A DNA stretch of 64,000 nucleotides, from contig JAUTDP010000011.1 of NCBI GenBank assembly GCA_033439795.1, positions 1,612,001-1,676,000 of the forward strand. The letters run 5' to 3'. Origin of the DNA: Sordaria brevicollis (Eukaryota; Ascomycota; Sordariomycetes; Sordariales; Sordariaceae). Positions within the stretch are counted from its first letter, which is position 1; every line of letters begins with the position of its first letter. The notes beneath the pieces are model-generated. The model was given only the letters and a program-made list of their open reading frames with translations, made no database searches and had not been told where the DNA came from. Positions 13,401 through 31,491 of the stretch are shown one piece after another. The position numbers and the translations under genes were made by a program.

Positions 13401-13779
13401 GAGGATAAAAAAAGTAAAGGAAAGTTTAACGGTTAAGAAATTTAATAATAATTAAAAGGATAAATAAGCGGGGGAATAGAAAGTAGAAAGCGGTAATAAA
13501 TAAAGGATAGGATAACGGATTAAGAAAGCGGAACGGTCTAATATTCTAATATAATAGTAAATAGAAGGGATAAAATAAATATTAATCGCGTTAGCGGTAG
13601 GTATATATTGCGATTATAAAACGCCGAAGAAGCGGCGCGGATAAGTCCACGCCGAGAAATATAGCCGGGGTTTTTATCCGGGGCGCTTAACGCCTACGGT
13701 TTTATCCTACGGAGAATCGGAAATAAACCCTATATTATATTAGCGCTATAAATTTAGCTAGGGAATAAGAATCTTACTT
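7458..13779 (+). mobile_element. LINE copy B, 5'-truncated, nested in C
   Basis: About 6.3-kb copy starting roughly 0.65 kb into the element, at ATCCGAGGTGCTACG, and running to the terminus AAGAATCTTACTT. A 15-16-bp target duplication flanks it. It lacks the MITE of copy A and is otherwise collinear. The GIPQGSPLS block is visible at about 10527-10560 and GFTNNINII at about 10623-10650. The first 160 bp retain about five CpA and five TpG, whereas the rest has almost none, so RIP spared the 5' edge. The remainder is full of TAA/TAG and cannot be expressed as protein. Confidence 0.93.
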
Positions 13780-13794
13780 TATATAATATAAGAC
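13780..13794. repeat. Target-site duplication of copy B, right
   Basis: Exact second copy of 7443-7457. From here copy C continues. Confidence 0.92.
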
Positions 13795-14790
13795 TATTAA
13801 AGTATATTAAATAATTGAATTAAATTTATTTAAAGATAAATTAGAGTAAGAGACGTTAATAATATAGAGGATAATAATTTATTTAAGTAATTAGGGATAT
13901 AATAAATCGATTTAATAACGGCCTTTATATAAATATTATAATTCGGGATAGACGTAAAGGTAAAAAGGGCCTTAATTAATTAAAAGGTATAAACGAAATA
14001 TAAAGGAATATAAATATAATTTTAGAAAGGTTAATATAAAGATAAAACGTAACGGAGGGAGGATTTACCCTTTTTTTAATATATAAAAGAATTTATTATT
14101 AATAAAGAGTTTAGTAATACGTTCGAAATTAATTTTAATATCGGTATTATTTATATTAAATATAAGGGTCGGCGAAAGAGGGCGAAAGGGAAACGAATTT
14201 TCGCTTTTATTTTCGTTAAAAATTTTTATTATTTTATAAAGCGCTTTAATATATTTTTAATAGGGAATAATTATTTTAAATCGATTATTATTATTAAAAG
14301 AAAAAAAAGCTTAAAAAAACCCGGGGGATAGGGGGTTTTTATATTTAGGAGAGGGAAATTTTTATATTAATATAAATTATAATAAAAATATAATTATAAT
14401 AAAAAAAGGAAGAAGATAAAAGGAATAAAAGAAAGTTTAACGGTTAAGAGGTTTAATAACGGTTAGAAAGGTAAACGGGTAGGGGAATAAAAAGCGGAAA
14501 GTAATAATAAATAAAAAACGGGATAATAAATTAAAAAAGCGGAGCGGTTTAATATTTTAGCGTAACGGTAAATAGAAAGGATAAGACGGATATTAATCGC
14601 GTTAGCAATAGGTATATACTATAATTGTAGAACGCCGAAGAAATGGCGCGGATAAATCCGCGCTAGGAAATATAATTAGGGTTTTTATCCAAAGCGCTTA
14701 ACGCTTACGGTTTTATCTTACGGGGAATCGAAGATTAACCCTATATTATATTAGTACTATAAATTTAGCTAGGGAATAAAAATCTTACTT
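13780..14790 (+). mobile_element. LINE copy C, 3' fragment
   Basis: Resumes copy C after the copy B insertion and runs about 1 kb to the family 3' terminus (GGGAATAAAAATCTTACTT, ending 14790). It contains only the region downstream of the reverse transcriptase and the 3' UTR. The neighbour at 14791 is a LINE in the opposite orientation (G), into which C appears to have inserted. Confidence 0.88.
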
Positions 14791-14911
14791 ATCGAATTTA
14801 TCGAATATAAATTCTAATTCCTTTTTCGTATTAATTTTCGCCGGGACCGAAATCCGTTATAACGCCGCCTTTCGTACCTTTTTTATATTTATTAAATTTT
14901 AATTATAATTT
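14791..14911 (-). mobile_element. LINE copy G, left visible fragment
   Basis: Minus-strand LINE segment between the 3' end of C and the 5' end of D. It matches copy E near 21475-21590, in the region between the endonuclease and the reverse transcriptase. It continues at 36207 after copy D. The 3' half of G should lie left of the window, displaced by copies C and A. Confidence 0.83.
14901..14911. repeat. Target-site duplication of copy D, left
   Basis: AATTATAATTT, repeated at 36207-36217. The match extends by two T on the left. Confidence 0.85.
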
Positions 14912-16567
14912 CCCCCCCCCCCCCCGAAAATACTCCCCGTTAACTACGACCGCACCCTCCTTATTCGAAGTACTATAATCGATATTTAATATTCGAAGCG
15001 GACGAACGAAGAAATTAAGATTTAAATCGAGAAGATATTTCGCGATTTAAGGACCGGTACCCCTAATATTATACGAACCGCTATAAAATTACCTACGACC
15101 GGAAATTATAGAATTATATTCGATAATATTATATATAAATAATATTAGTAATATTAAATTTGGGTTAAGAAAGTCTTTAGCGAAAAAGCGTTCGTATTTT
15201 TAAATATTATTATATTAATCGCTAAAGGGTTCCCTTAAACGAATATCGCCGAATATATAAAAATAGAGGATATTATTTATAAAATATAATAAGCAAACCC
15301 GATTATTTCTATTATTAGAATACGCCCGTAGAAAAAAAGAATTAGCGAAAATAAAGGACTTTTTATAATAGAGGTTATAATTATAAAAATAATTAAAGCT
15401 TTTTATAAAAGATTCTTCCTTTAAAAGGGCGGCGTATATATTTATAAACTATTTACTTCTTTAATTAATATTTAATAATATTTTATTTATTAAAGCGTAG
15501 GATATTTAAAGAAGTTTTATTATAATATTAACGTTTATAAACGTTATAATAAAAATAAATATAATAAAAACCGCTTTAAAAAAGCGAATTACCTATTTAA
15601 CGAAAATAAATCGCTAATTTTTTACGTTTTATATAGAAAGTATAGGTATTATACCTTCGAAAAGAAAGTATACCCTATTTTTAAGAAAATTATTACGAAG
15701 GCTATTATAAAATACGCCGAGAGGTTACATTTATTTATATACCGGAAGGACTTTAAAAAAAGTATTATATTAAAACCGACGGCGGTAAAGGACAATAAGG
15801 ATATCGATTTCTTTAATACCCCCTTTACCGCTTATATTATTATTATTCGTAAAAAGGAATTTAGAAATAGAAATAAAGGTTATATTTATAAACGGATTAA
15901 TAAACCCTCTATTAAATTAAAATTAGTAATTAAGGGCCTAATAAATATATTTACGAATTTTTAGGGTTCGAATGCTTTAAACGGCGCCGGCTTAATCGCC
16001 GTTATTAAATTAATTATTTAAAAAAAAAAGATTCCTATTCTTATTCCGTTTACGGGGTTAAAAAATATTCTTTTATAAAGTAATTAATAATCCGATTAAA
16101 AATATTCTATTAGAATATAAGGAAATTGTACGAGAGAGGGAAATTGCTATTCGAATAGGAAGAGATTTACAATATTATAGTAATTTAAAAGTTGGGTAAG
16201 AATTTAAACGAGGATATTTATTATTTATAAGGCGGTAAATATATTGGAGTAAATTATTTAGAAAAGGGGAGGGCGGTTATTTATATAAATAAGAAATAAA
16301 ATTTTAGGGATTTAAATTTCCGTATTAAAAGAAATTAGGCTTTTATAACGTTTAAGAATTTAAAGGAATTATTAACCGTTTATTCGATTTATTCCCCTAT
16401 TAAAATGTATAAAATACCGGAATACGAATAAAGGTTTCCCCTCTTCGAATTCTTTAAAGAGAAACCCTTAGCAAAATATTAAATTATAGCCGTTAGGGAT
16501 TTTAACCTTTATTATTCCGATTAGGATTTAAAGAATAAAATTAACCCGGGAGTTAAAAGACTCTTTA
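14912..16567 (+). mobile_element. LINE copy D, 5' part (truncated at the C-tract)
   Basis: Starts exactly with the 14-C tract (14912-14925) that other copies carry about 0.58 kb inside the element. D is thus 5'-truncated at that tract, or the tract served as microhomology. It covers ORF1 and most of the endonuclease region and is interrupted at about 16567 by a 15-kb insert. The first 60 bp keep some CpA, and the rest is RIPped. Collinearity resumes at 31492. The junction reads CTCTTTA on the left and TATAAGTACG on the right, where uninterrupted copies read CTTTATATAAGTACG. Confidence 0.9.
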
Positions 16568-16568
16568 T

Positions 16569-16588
16569 TTGAAGCGGAGCTTCAACAT
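16569..16588 (+). repeat. Inverted repeat, left arm of the insert
   Basis: TTGAAGCGGAGCTTCAACAT is matched in reverse complement by 31401-31419 with one base missing. Each arm is itself nearly palindromic. The dinucleotide TA flanks the outside of both (16566-16567 and 31421-31422), as in Tc1/mariner-type insertions. The right arm, however, stops about 70 bp short of the resumed LINE, so the element interpretation is weak. Confidence 0.55.
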
Positions 16589-17030
16589 GAGAAGTGTTAA
16601 ATAAACACGAGCGTTAAGCGTAGCTTCTTCTATAATACGGTAACCCCCCTACAATAATCCCTATAAATAGCCACGAGGTTTACCCGAAGTTTTTCGTATT
16701 GGGATTGGCTGAAAAAAATTCTCGAATTGGAATTGGCTGGATAAGACCCCCTATCCCTGTCTGCTAAGCTCGCTTAGGGCTTGGCATTTGAAAGTGGGTC
16801 CTATCAGGACAAAGTGGGTACCAAAATGATGAGTAAGCTGAGACGAGTACAATGGTACCACTCACGTGACCATAGCTAGCCTGCCGGCCGAGAAAAACGG
16901 CTTTGAAAAAAAAAAAACCGACGGATGGGATTTCGAAGGAAAAATTTCGAAAAATTTCGCTAAGTCCCCAAACCTTCTCGCCTACCCGGCACTTTAAAAA
17001 AATCGAAATAAATTTCGCCGCCGGGGGGAA

Positions 17031-17059
17031 GGGGGGGGGGGGGGGGGGGGGCGGGGGGG
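17031..17059 (+). repeat. Poly-G tract
   Basis: Twenty-one consecutive G, one C, then seven G, preceded by G6-AA. It has the potential to form G-quadruplex structures. Confidence 0.9.
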
Positions 17060-17064
17060 TAGCA

Positions 17065-17099
<35 letters not shown>
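17065..17099 (+). repeat. (AAT)n microsatellite next to the 3' end of copy E
   Basis: About 11 AAT units between island 1 and the 3' terminus of copy E. It reads in the same strand orientation as the arrays at 24067 and 31319, so it is most simply the left remnant of a single microsatellite that E and F entered. Confidence 0.92.
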
Positions 17100-24357
<7,258 letters not shown>

Positions 24358-27300
24358 CGCCGATTTCTAGTCGAGGAGCGCTCTAAAACGAAAACTAACA
24401 ACGGGAATCGATTTAGGAGGGTTTTTTACGTCCCTCACAATATCCCGCAACGAATATAATAACGACGATATATCGTTATTACTAATAATAATTAATAGCG
24501 GTAATTATAAATTCGAAAATAGCGTCTACAACCCGCTCGTAGGATTCTCAATTTATAATAACCTTAACGTAGTGCGCGCCGCGAAAACTTCGGAAAAAAC
24601 GTAGGAAAACGACGAAATTATAAAAAAATTTATTACTAAAGCGAATAAATCTTTAAATTACGACGCCGTTTCGTTCGAAAATTATAATTAAATTCGTAAA
24701 TTATTTAACGAATATACGAAAATCCTCGCAAAGAAAAATAGGGTAATATACCCCGAAATTAATAAAGTTAATAACGATTAAATTATTATTAAAAAAAATT
24801 TTAACGATTTAAAAAAGACAATTTTATAGGAATTATAGAAGAATATTAAAGAGGCGTCGAAAATATAGGCCGGGATTATAAAGGACGCTCTTTTTAAAAC
24901 CGGGTCTATCCTTTAATATATTATAATTATTACTCCCCCTCCGAAAATACTCCCTATTAATTATAACCGTACTTTCTTTATTCGAAGTACTATAATCGAT
25001 ATTTAATATTCGAAGCGGACGAATAAAGAAATTAAAATTTAAATTAAAAAGATATTTCGCAATTTAAAGATTAGTACCTTTAATATTATACGAACCGCTA
25101 TAAAATTATTTACGACCGGAGATTATAAAATTATATTTAATAATATTACGCGCGAATAATATTAATAATATTAAATTTAGGTTAAAAAGGTTTTTAACGA
25201 AAAAATATTCGTATTTCTAAATATTATTATATTAATTATTAAAGGGTTCCTTTAGACGAATATCGCTAAATATATAAGGATAGAGGATATTACCTATAAA
25301 ATATAATAAGCGAACCTAATTACTTCTATTATTAAAATACGCCCGTAGAAGAAGAGAATTAGCGAAAATAAAGGTTTCTTTATAATAAAAATTATAATTA
25401 TAAAGGTAACCGAAATTCTCTATAAAAAATTCTTCCTTTAGGAAAGTAATGCGTATATTTACGAATTATTTACTTCCTTAATTAATATTTAATAATATTT
25501 TATTTATTAAAGCGTAGGATATTTAAGGAAGTTCTACTATAATATTAACGTTTATAAACGCTATAATAAGGATAAATATAATAGGGACCGTTTTAGAGAA
25601 ATAAATTACCTATTTAATAAAAATAAATTGCTAATTTTTTACGCTCCGTATAAAAAATACGGGTATTATACTTTCGAAAAAAAGGTATACCCTATTTTTA
25701 AGAAAGTTATTACGAAAATTATTATAAAATACGCCGAGAAATTACATTTATTTATATATTAAAAAAATTCCGAAAAAAATATTATATTAAAGCCGGCGGT
25801 AGTAATAAACAATAAAGATATCGATTTCCTTAACGCCTCCCTTACCGCCTATATTATAATTATTTATAAAAGGGAATTTAAAAGTAAAAATAGAAGTTAT
25901 ATTCGTAAACGGATTAATAAACCCTTTACTAAACCGAAATTAACGGCTAAAGGTCCGATAAACGTATTTATAAATTCTTAAGGCTTAAGTATTCGGAATA
26001 GTATTAATTTAATTACCGCCGTTAAACTAGCTATTTAAAAGGAAAAGATTCCTATTCCTACTCTACCCGTAGGGTTAAAAGATATTCCCTTATAAAATAA
26101 TTAATAATCTAATTAAAAATATTCTATTAGAATATAGAAAAATCGTATAAGAAAAGGAAATTATTATTTAAATAAGAGGAGACCTACAATATTATAGTGA
26201 TTTAAAAATTAGGTAGGAATTTAAATAAGGATATTTATCGTTTATAAGGCAGTAAATATATTGGGGTAAATTATTTAAAAAAAAGGAGGGTAATTATTTA
26301 CGTAAATAAGAAATAGAATTTTAAAGACCTAAATTTTTATATTAGAAAAGATTAGGCTTTTATAACGTTAAAAAATTTAAAAGAATTATTAATTATTTAT
26401 TCGATTTATTCCTTTATTAAAATATATAAAATACCGGAATACGAATAAGGGTTTCCCTTCCTCGAATTTTTTAAAGAAAAACCTTTAATAAAATATTAAA
26501 TTATAATTATCGGAAATTTTAATTTCTATTATCCCAATTAGGATTTGGAGAATAAAATTAGCCCAAGAGTCGAAAAATTCTTTATATAAGTACGACGGTA
26601 ATATATACGGTTCGTTACCTTTAAAGGGGAGCCGATTTATATAAGTAATATAATATAGAAAAAGAGAAATAGGATAATTAATTACGTATAAATAATATTA
26701 AAAATCGAAACCGAATATTAAAGGGTATAACGGTACGAATAAACCGGTTCGGACTATTATTTTTAAAAAATTTAAATTTATACCGGAAGAAAGGTTAAGA
26801 AAATAGAGGTAAAAGAAAATTATAATTAGAATTTAATAAATACGGAAAAAGTACGAAAGGTAATATTATAATAAATTTCGGTCCCGGCGAAGATTAATAT
26901 AAAAGAGGAATTAGAGTTTATATTCGATAAATTCGATAGAGAATTTGTAAATATAATAGAGGAATTCGTTTCGTATTAGAAAAAAAATTAAAAGAGAAAA
27001 ATAAAATAATAAACGTTAAAATATAAAATAGCGACGAAAAATGCGAAGCGGAAATAGTAGAAATAATATAAGGAAAGGATATCTTCGAATTAAGTAGAAT
27101 TCGTAGAGGTATTAATAAAGAAAAGAAGGATTAATACGAAAATTTAATAAGCGATATAGCGAAAAGGCGTCGAAAGGGCGTCGAAAAATTTAAATAAATT
27201 TTAAATTTTCGAAAAATAAATTTATACCCGAAGCTATTTATTAATAAACCTACCCAAATTCCTAATTTTTAAATAATACGAAGGAATAAAAGAAATTAAA

Positions 27301-30300
27301 AATTATAATAATAAAGCGAATATTTTCGCCGAGCGTTTTTTCCTAAAAATAAACGTCCTTATAAATTATTTACTTAATTAAACCCTTTTTTTAAATACCG
27401 GCAATTTATTACTTATTAACGAATTAATTACTAAGGAGGATATTTAAGAAGTTTTATTTCGGATAATTCCGAATAAAATATTAAATATCGATTAATATTT
27501 AAATAAATTTTTAAAGATTTATAAAGAATTATTCCGAAAAGCTATAACCGCTTTTACAATTACGAATTTTCGCTTTAAATACTTTTTATAGCGGTTTAAG
27601 AATATAAAAATAATCGTTTTTAAAAAATTAAAAAAAACCGCCGTATAATAAAAATTAGCTAGCGTATAGAAATTAATTTTACTATTAAATAACGTAGGGA
27701 AAATCTTCGAAGTGTTCATCGCTAAAAAGTTTATTTAAACCGCAAAAGAATTTAACTTCCTATTAGAGGGCTAAATAAGTAATTGGGTAAATTATTCGAC
27801 CGAATTTATTATTTATATTATTATAAATACTATATATACGGTTTAGAAATTTAAAGCCGTTACGTCGTTAATATTCTTTAATTTTAAAGGCGTATTTAAT
27901 AAAATTAATTATAAATAGTTATTATATATTTTATAGGAAATGCGATTTTTATAATAAATTTTCAAATAGGTAGCGAATTTTATTAACGGACGAAGAGGTT
28001 CCCTCTTTTTCGATAATAAAATATCCGCTCCTTATATTATAAAAATTAAAATACTTTAAAATTCCCCCCTTTCTTTAATTCTTTTTATCCTTTTTATTAT
28101 TTTATTATATTATAAATTAATTACGGTTAAAAATACAATTATAATCGGCTTTACCGATAATATTAATATTATTATTATAATAAAGATTACCGAAGAGAAT
28201 TATAGGATATTTTAAACGGTATAAAAAATTTACTCCGAATAGGTAAAGGAGAGAAATATAAAATTTAAAGCGAATAAAACGGAATTAATATATTTTACGT
28301 AGACGAGGGTATTAAGAACGGAAATTCTCTAATTCGGGGATATTATATTTCGACCGACGGAATCGATAAAATTCTTAAGCGTTTAATTAAATTATAAATT
28401 CAATTATCGAGCCTACGCGGAAGTTATTAAAAAAAAAATAAAAATTTAAACGAATACGCTAATCCGGTTAATTATAAAGATTTAGGGTTATTCCTTCGTT
28501 TATACGAGGGAGATTTATATTAAATATATTCGAAGCGCGATTATATATAGAACTTTAACCTTTTATTAATTAATAAAAGTATATAATAAACCCCGAAGAA
28601 TAATAATCGGATTAATTAAATATTAAATTAAATATTTAAAAATCGTTACCGGGGTATATAAAATTACGCCGGTATAGAATTTTAAAATAGAAATTTTTTA
28701 CCCGCTATTCGATTTTTATTTTAATAAACGGGTAAGGGTTTTCGAAGAAAAATTCGCCCGTACGGATTAGGTTAAATTCGTCCGAAGAATAATAGCCTAA
28801 ATAATTAATTATATTTAAATAAAACGAATAAAAAGTCGATTATTTATTAATAAATTAGAAAGCGGTATTATTAAAATTAAATAAACGGAGGAATAAGTAC
28901 CGACGGAGAAATTTATAGCGATTATAATAAAATTACCCTTAATAATAAATATACCCGCTTAATTATTATAACCGTCGGAATTTTTAACTTTCGATTAAGA
29001 AATATAATTAAAGGACGCTATAAAGAGAAAATAGGTATTACGTTATAATTATTAATTAATAATAGCGGTAATTAAATTAAATTAGCGGTATAAATTTATA
29101 ATTATTAATTTTAATCCGAAATTTAATAATATTATAATAAAACGGTATATAATCGGTTAAAAAAAGAAGAAGTAGAAGAGAATTTAACTTTTAGAGGATA
29201 ATAAAAATTATTATTTATTAACGAAAATAAAAAGCTCCTTCCTCGTTTAAGCGAAAATAGAAGTAATCGGCTTTAAGGCTTTCCTTTTCTAAAGGAGAAT
29301 CCCTAATATTAATACTTTTATTTATTCGTACGGATTAAAACGGGAAACATTCTACTATATTATATTCGAATATTTCCGGATAATAAATATATAATTTATA
29401 ATAATTAATTAGCCGTAAACGTAAGAATAATTCCAAATTTATTTAGACAATAAAATTAAAACCGAAAGAATTTTATTATAAATATTTCGGCTAAAACGAT
29501 TAAATAAGTATTATTTAATAATTAAATTAGAAAAGGAGTAGTAAAACGAATTCGCTCGCTATTTTTAATTTTTTTTCCTTCCTTTTCTTTTACTTTTATT
29601 TATTAATACGCTAAAATAAAGACGAAGGAGGATTTCTATTTAATTAAGAGTTTATTAAATTATAAAAGTAACGATTTATTTAATTATTATTTCTTTTTAT
29701 AATTAATTAAAGCCTTTAGTATTTTATTATTATCGGCGAGTAAATAATTTTATTCGTCGAATTAACGAATATATTAACGTATAATATTAATTACGAATTA
29801 ACGTTAAACGAATTAATTACTATTAATAGGAATAGGATTGGTAGGACGAATAGTTAACGAATTAATCTTTATTAAGGAATTACTATAAGAAAGTATACGA
29901 ATACTATTATTATTCGGGGGAATTTTACCGTTACCGCTACGAAGTAAATTACTACTACCGTTATAGGGTAAATTATTATTATTATTATAGGGGATATTAT
30001 TTAAAAGAATATAATTACCGATTAAATTATTTTTATTAGAAAAGAAAAATTTATAATAGCCTTTTTGGAGGTAATTATTAACCGATTATTTTCTATAGTA
30101 AGTAAATTATTTTAGGGTATTAATAAAATTATCGTTAATAAGACGAAGGCGGATCGCGTTAATAAATTCTTTAATAATAATACGGAGGCGGATAAAATAA
30201 TCGTAAAATTCGCTACTAATTGGGTTTTTATTAACGACCTTCTTTTAAAAAATATTATAAAAATCGTAAAAACCGCGAAGAGTATCGATTATATAACGCG

Positions 30301-31294
30301 AAACCGCTAAAATATATTAAGTAACCTAATTAAATTTATTTAAAGATAAATTAAAATAGAAAACGTTAACGATATAAAAGATAGTAATTTATTCGGGTAA
30401 TTGGGGATATAATAAATCGATTTAATAATAACCTTTATATAAATATTATAACCCGGGATAATTAAGAAAGAGAAAAAGGCTTTAATTAATTAAAGGGTAT
30501 AAGCGAAATACGGGGGAATACGAATATAATTTCGGGGAAATTAATACGAAAATAAAATATAACGGAAGGAGGATTTACCCTTTCTCTAATATATAAAAGA
30601 ATTTATTATTAATAAGGCGTTTAATAATATATTCGAAATTAATTTTAATATCGGTATTAACTATATTAAATATAAGGGTTAACGAAGGAAAGTAGGGGGG
30701 AAACGAATTTTCGCTTTTATTTTTATTAAAAGTTTTTATTATTTTATAGAACGCTTTAACGTATTTCTAACGGGGAATAATTATTTCGAATCGATTATTA
30801 TTATTATTAAAGGAAGGAAAAATTTAAAAAAGCTTAAGGGATAAGGGGTTTTTATATTTAAGGGAGGGAAATCCTTATATTAATATAAATTATAATAGAA
30901 ATATAATTATTATAAAGAGAGGAAGAGGATAGAAAGAATAAAAAAAGGTTTAACGGTTAAAAAGTTTAATAGTAATTAGAAAAGTAAATAAATAAAGGAG
31001 CGGAAGGCGGAAGGCAATAATAAATAAAAGGATAAGACGGCGGATTAAAAAAGCGGAACGGTTTAATATTTTTATATAACGGTAAATAGAAAGGATGAAA
31101 TGGATATTAATCGCGTTAGCGGTAAATATATACTGCGATCGTAGAACGCCGAAGAAGCGGCGCGGATAGGTTTGCGCTAGGAATTATAACCGGGGTTTTT
31201 ATCCGGGGCGTTTAACGCTTACGGTTTTATCTTACGGAGAATCGGAGATAGACCCTATACTATATTGGCGCTATAGATTTAGCTAGGGAATAAG
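24358..31294 (+). mobile_element. LINE copy F, full length, head-to-head with E
   Basis: A 6.94-kb copy starting CGCCGATTTCTAGTCG after an A11 run and ending at GGGAATAAG (31294), where an A24 run replaces the usual ATCTTACTT. ORF1 spans about 24690-25985, the endonuclease region about 26170-26800 with a decayed GDFN at about 26510, and the reverse transcriptase about 27330-28240 with GFTDNINII at 28146-28172. It is heavily RIPped with no useful frame. A minus-strand open frame at 27519-27719 is antisense to the reverse transcriptase. Its 5' boundary lacks the 18-19 bases upstream of CGCCG that E, J, L and M carry. Confidence 0.95.
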
Positions 31295-31318
31295 AAAAAA
31301 AAAAAAAAAAAAAAAAAA
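31295..31318 (+). repeat. A24 tail of copy F
   Basis: Twenty-four A directly after GGGAATAAG, in place of the ATCTTACTT terminus of the other copies. It is followed by (TAA)n. Confidence 0.9.
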
Positions 31319-31343
31319 TAATAATAATAATAATAATAATAAT
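31319..31343 (+). repeat. (TAA)n microsatellite after copy F
   Basis: About eight TAA units in the same strand orientation as the other two arrays. It is followed by the non-LINE sequence GATAATATTAATCG. Confidence 0.9.
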
Positions 31344-31491
31344 GATAATATTAATCGAAAAGAGGTATTAAAGATATAATAAAAAAAATAGAGGAAGTAA
31401 ATGTTAAGCTCCGCTTCAAGTAAATTTCTGCCCACCTGTATAAAATTTGCCGAAGGCAAATTTTGCGGGGGTACGGGGGCGGCAGCCTTCG
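31344..31491. other. Hairpin-rich non-LINE segment closing the insert in D
   Basis: It starts with about 55 bp of AT-rich sequence, then the inverted-repeat arm 31401-31419, then about 70 bp with intact CpA/TpG. The last part contains a perfect 10-bp hairpin (31442-31451 with 31455-31464, loop GAA) and the G-rich GCGGGGGTACGGGGGCGGC. Short GC-rich palindromes of this style are common between genes in organelle DNA, so an organelle-derived filler is possible. That is an inference only. There is no coding potential. Confidence 0.55.
31401..31419 (-). repeat. Inverted repeat, right arm of the insert
   Basis: ATGTTAAGCTCCGCTTCAA, reverse complement of 16569-16588 with one missing base. It is followed by G and then TA. 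Confidence 0.55.

Larger units (their letters stand above)
16568..17064. other. Non-RIPped island 1, unrecognised
   Basis: About 500 bp of balanced composition rich in CpA/TpG, so not mutated like its surroundings and not part of the LINE. It opens with a perfect hairpin TTGAAGC-GGA-GCTTCAA (16569-16585). It holds a TATAAAT box at 16662-16668, a twice-repeated ATTGGCTG (16704-16711 and 16732-16739), a palindromic CACGTG (16863-16868) and a poly-purine end with G6, then AA, G21 and G7 (17023-17059). A 66-codon open frame from 16903 ends in poly-Gly and poly-Asn made by the G-run and the microsatellite, and I do not regard it as a gene. It could be a gene-flanking or promoter-like fragment, or part of a transposon. 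I do not recognise it. Confidence 0.6.
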
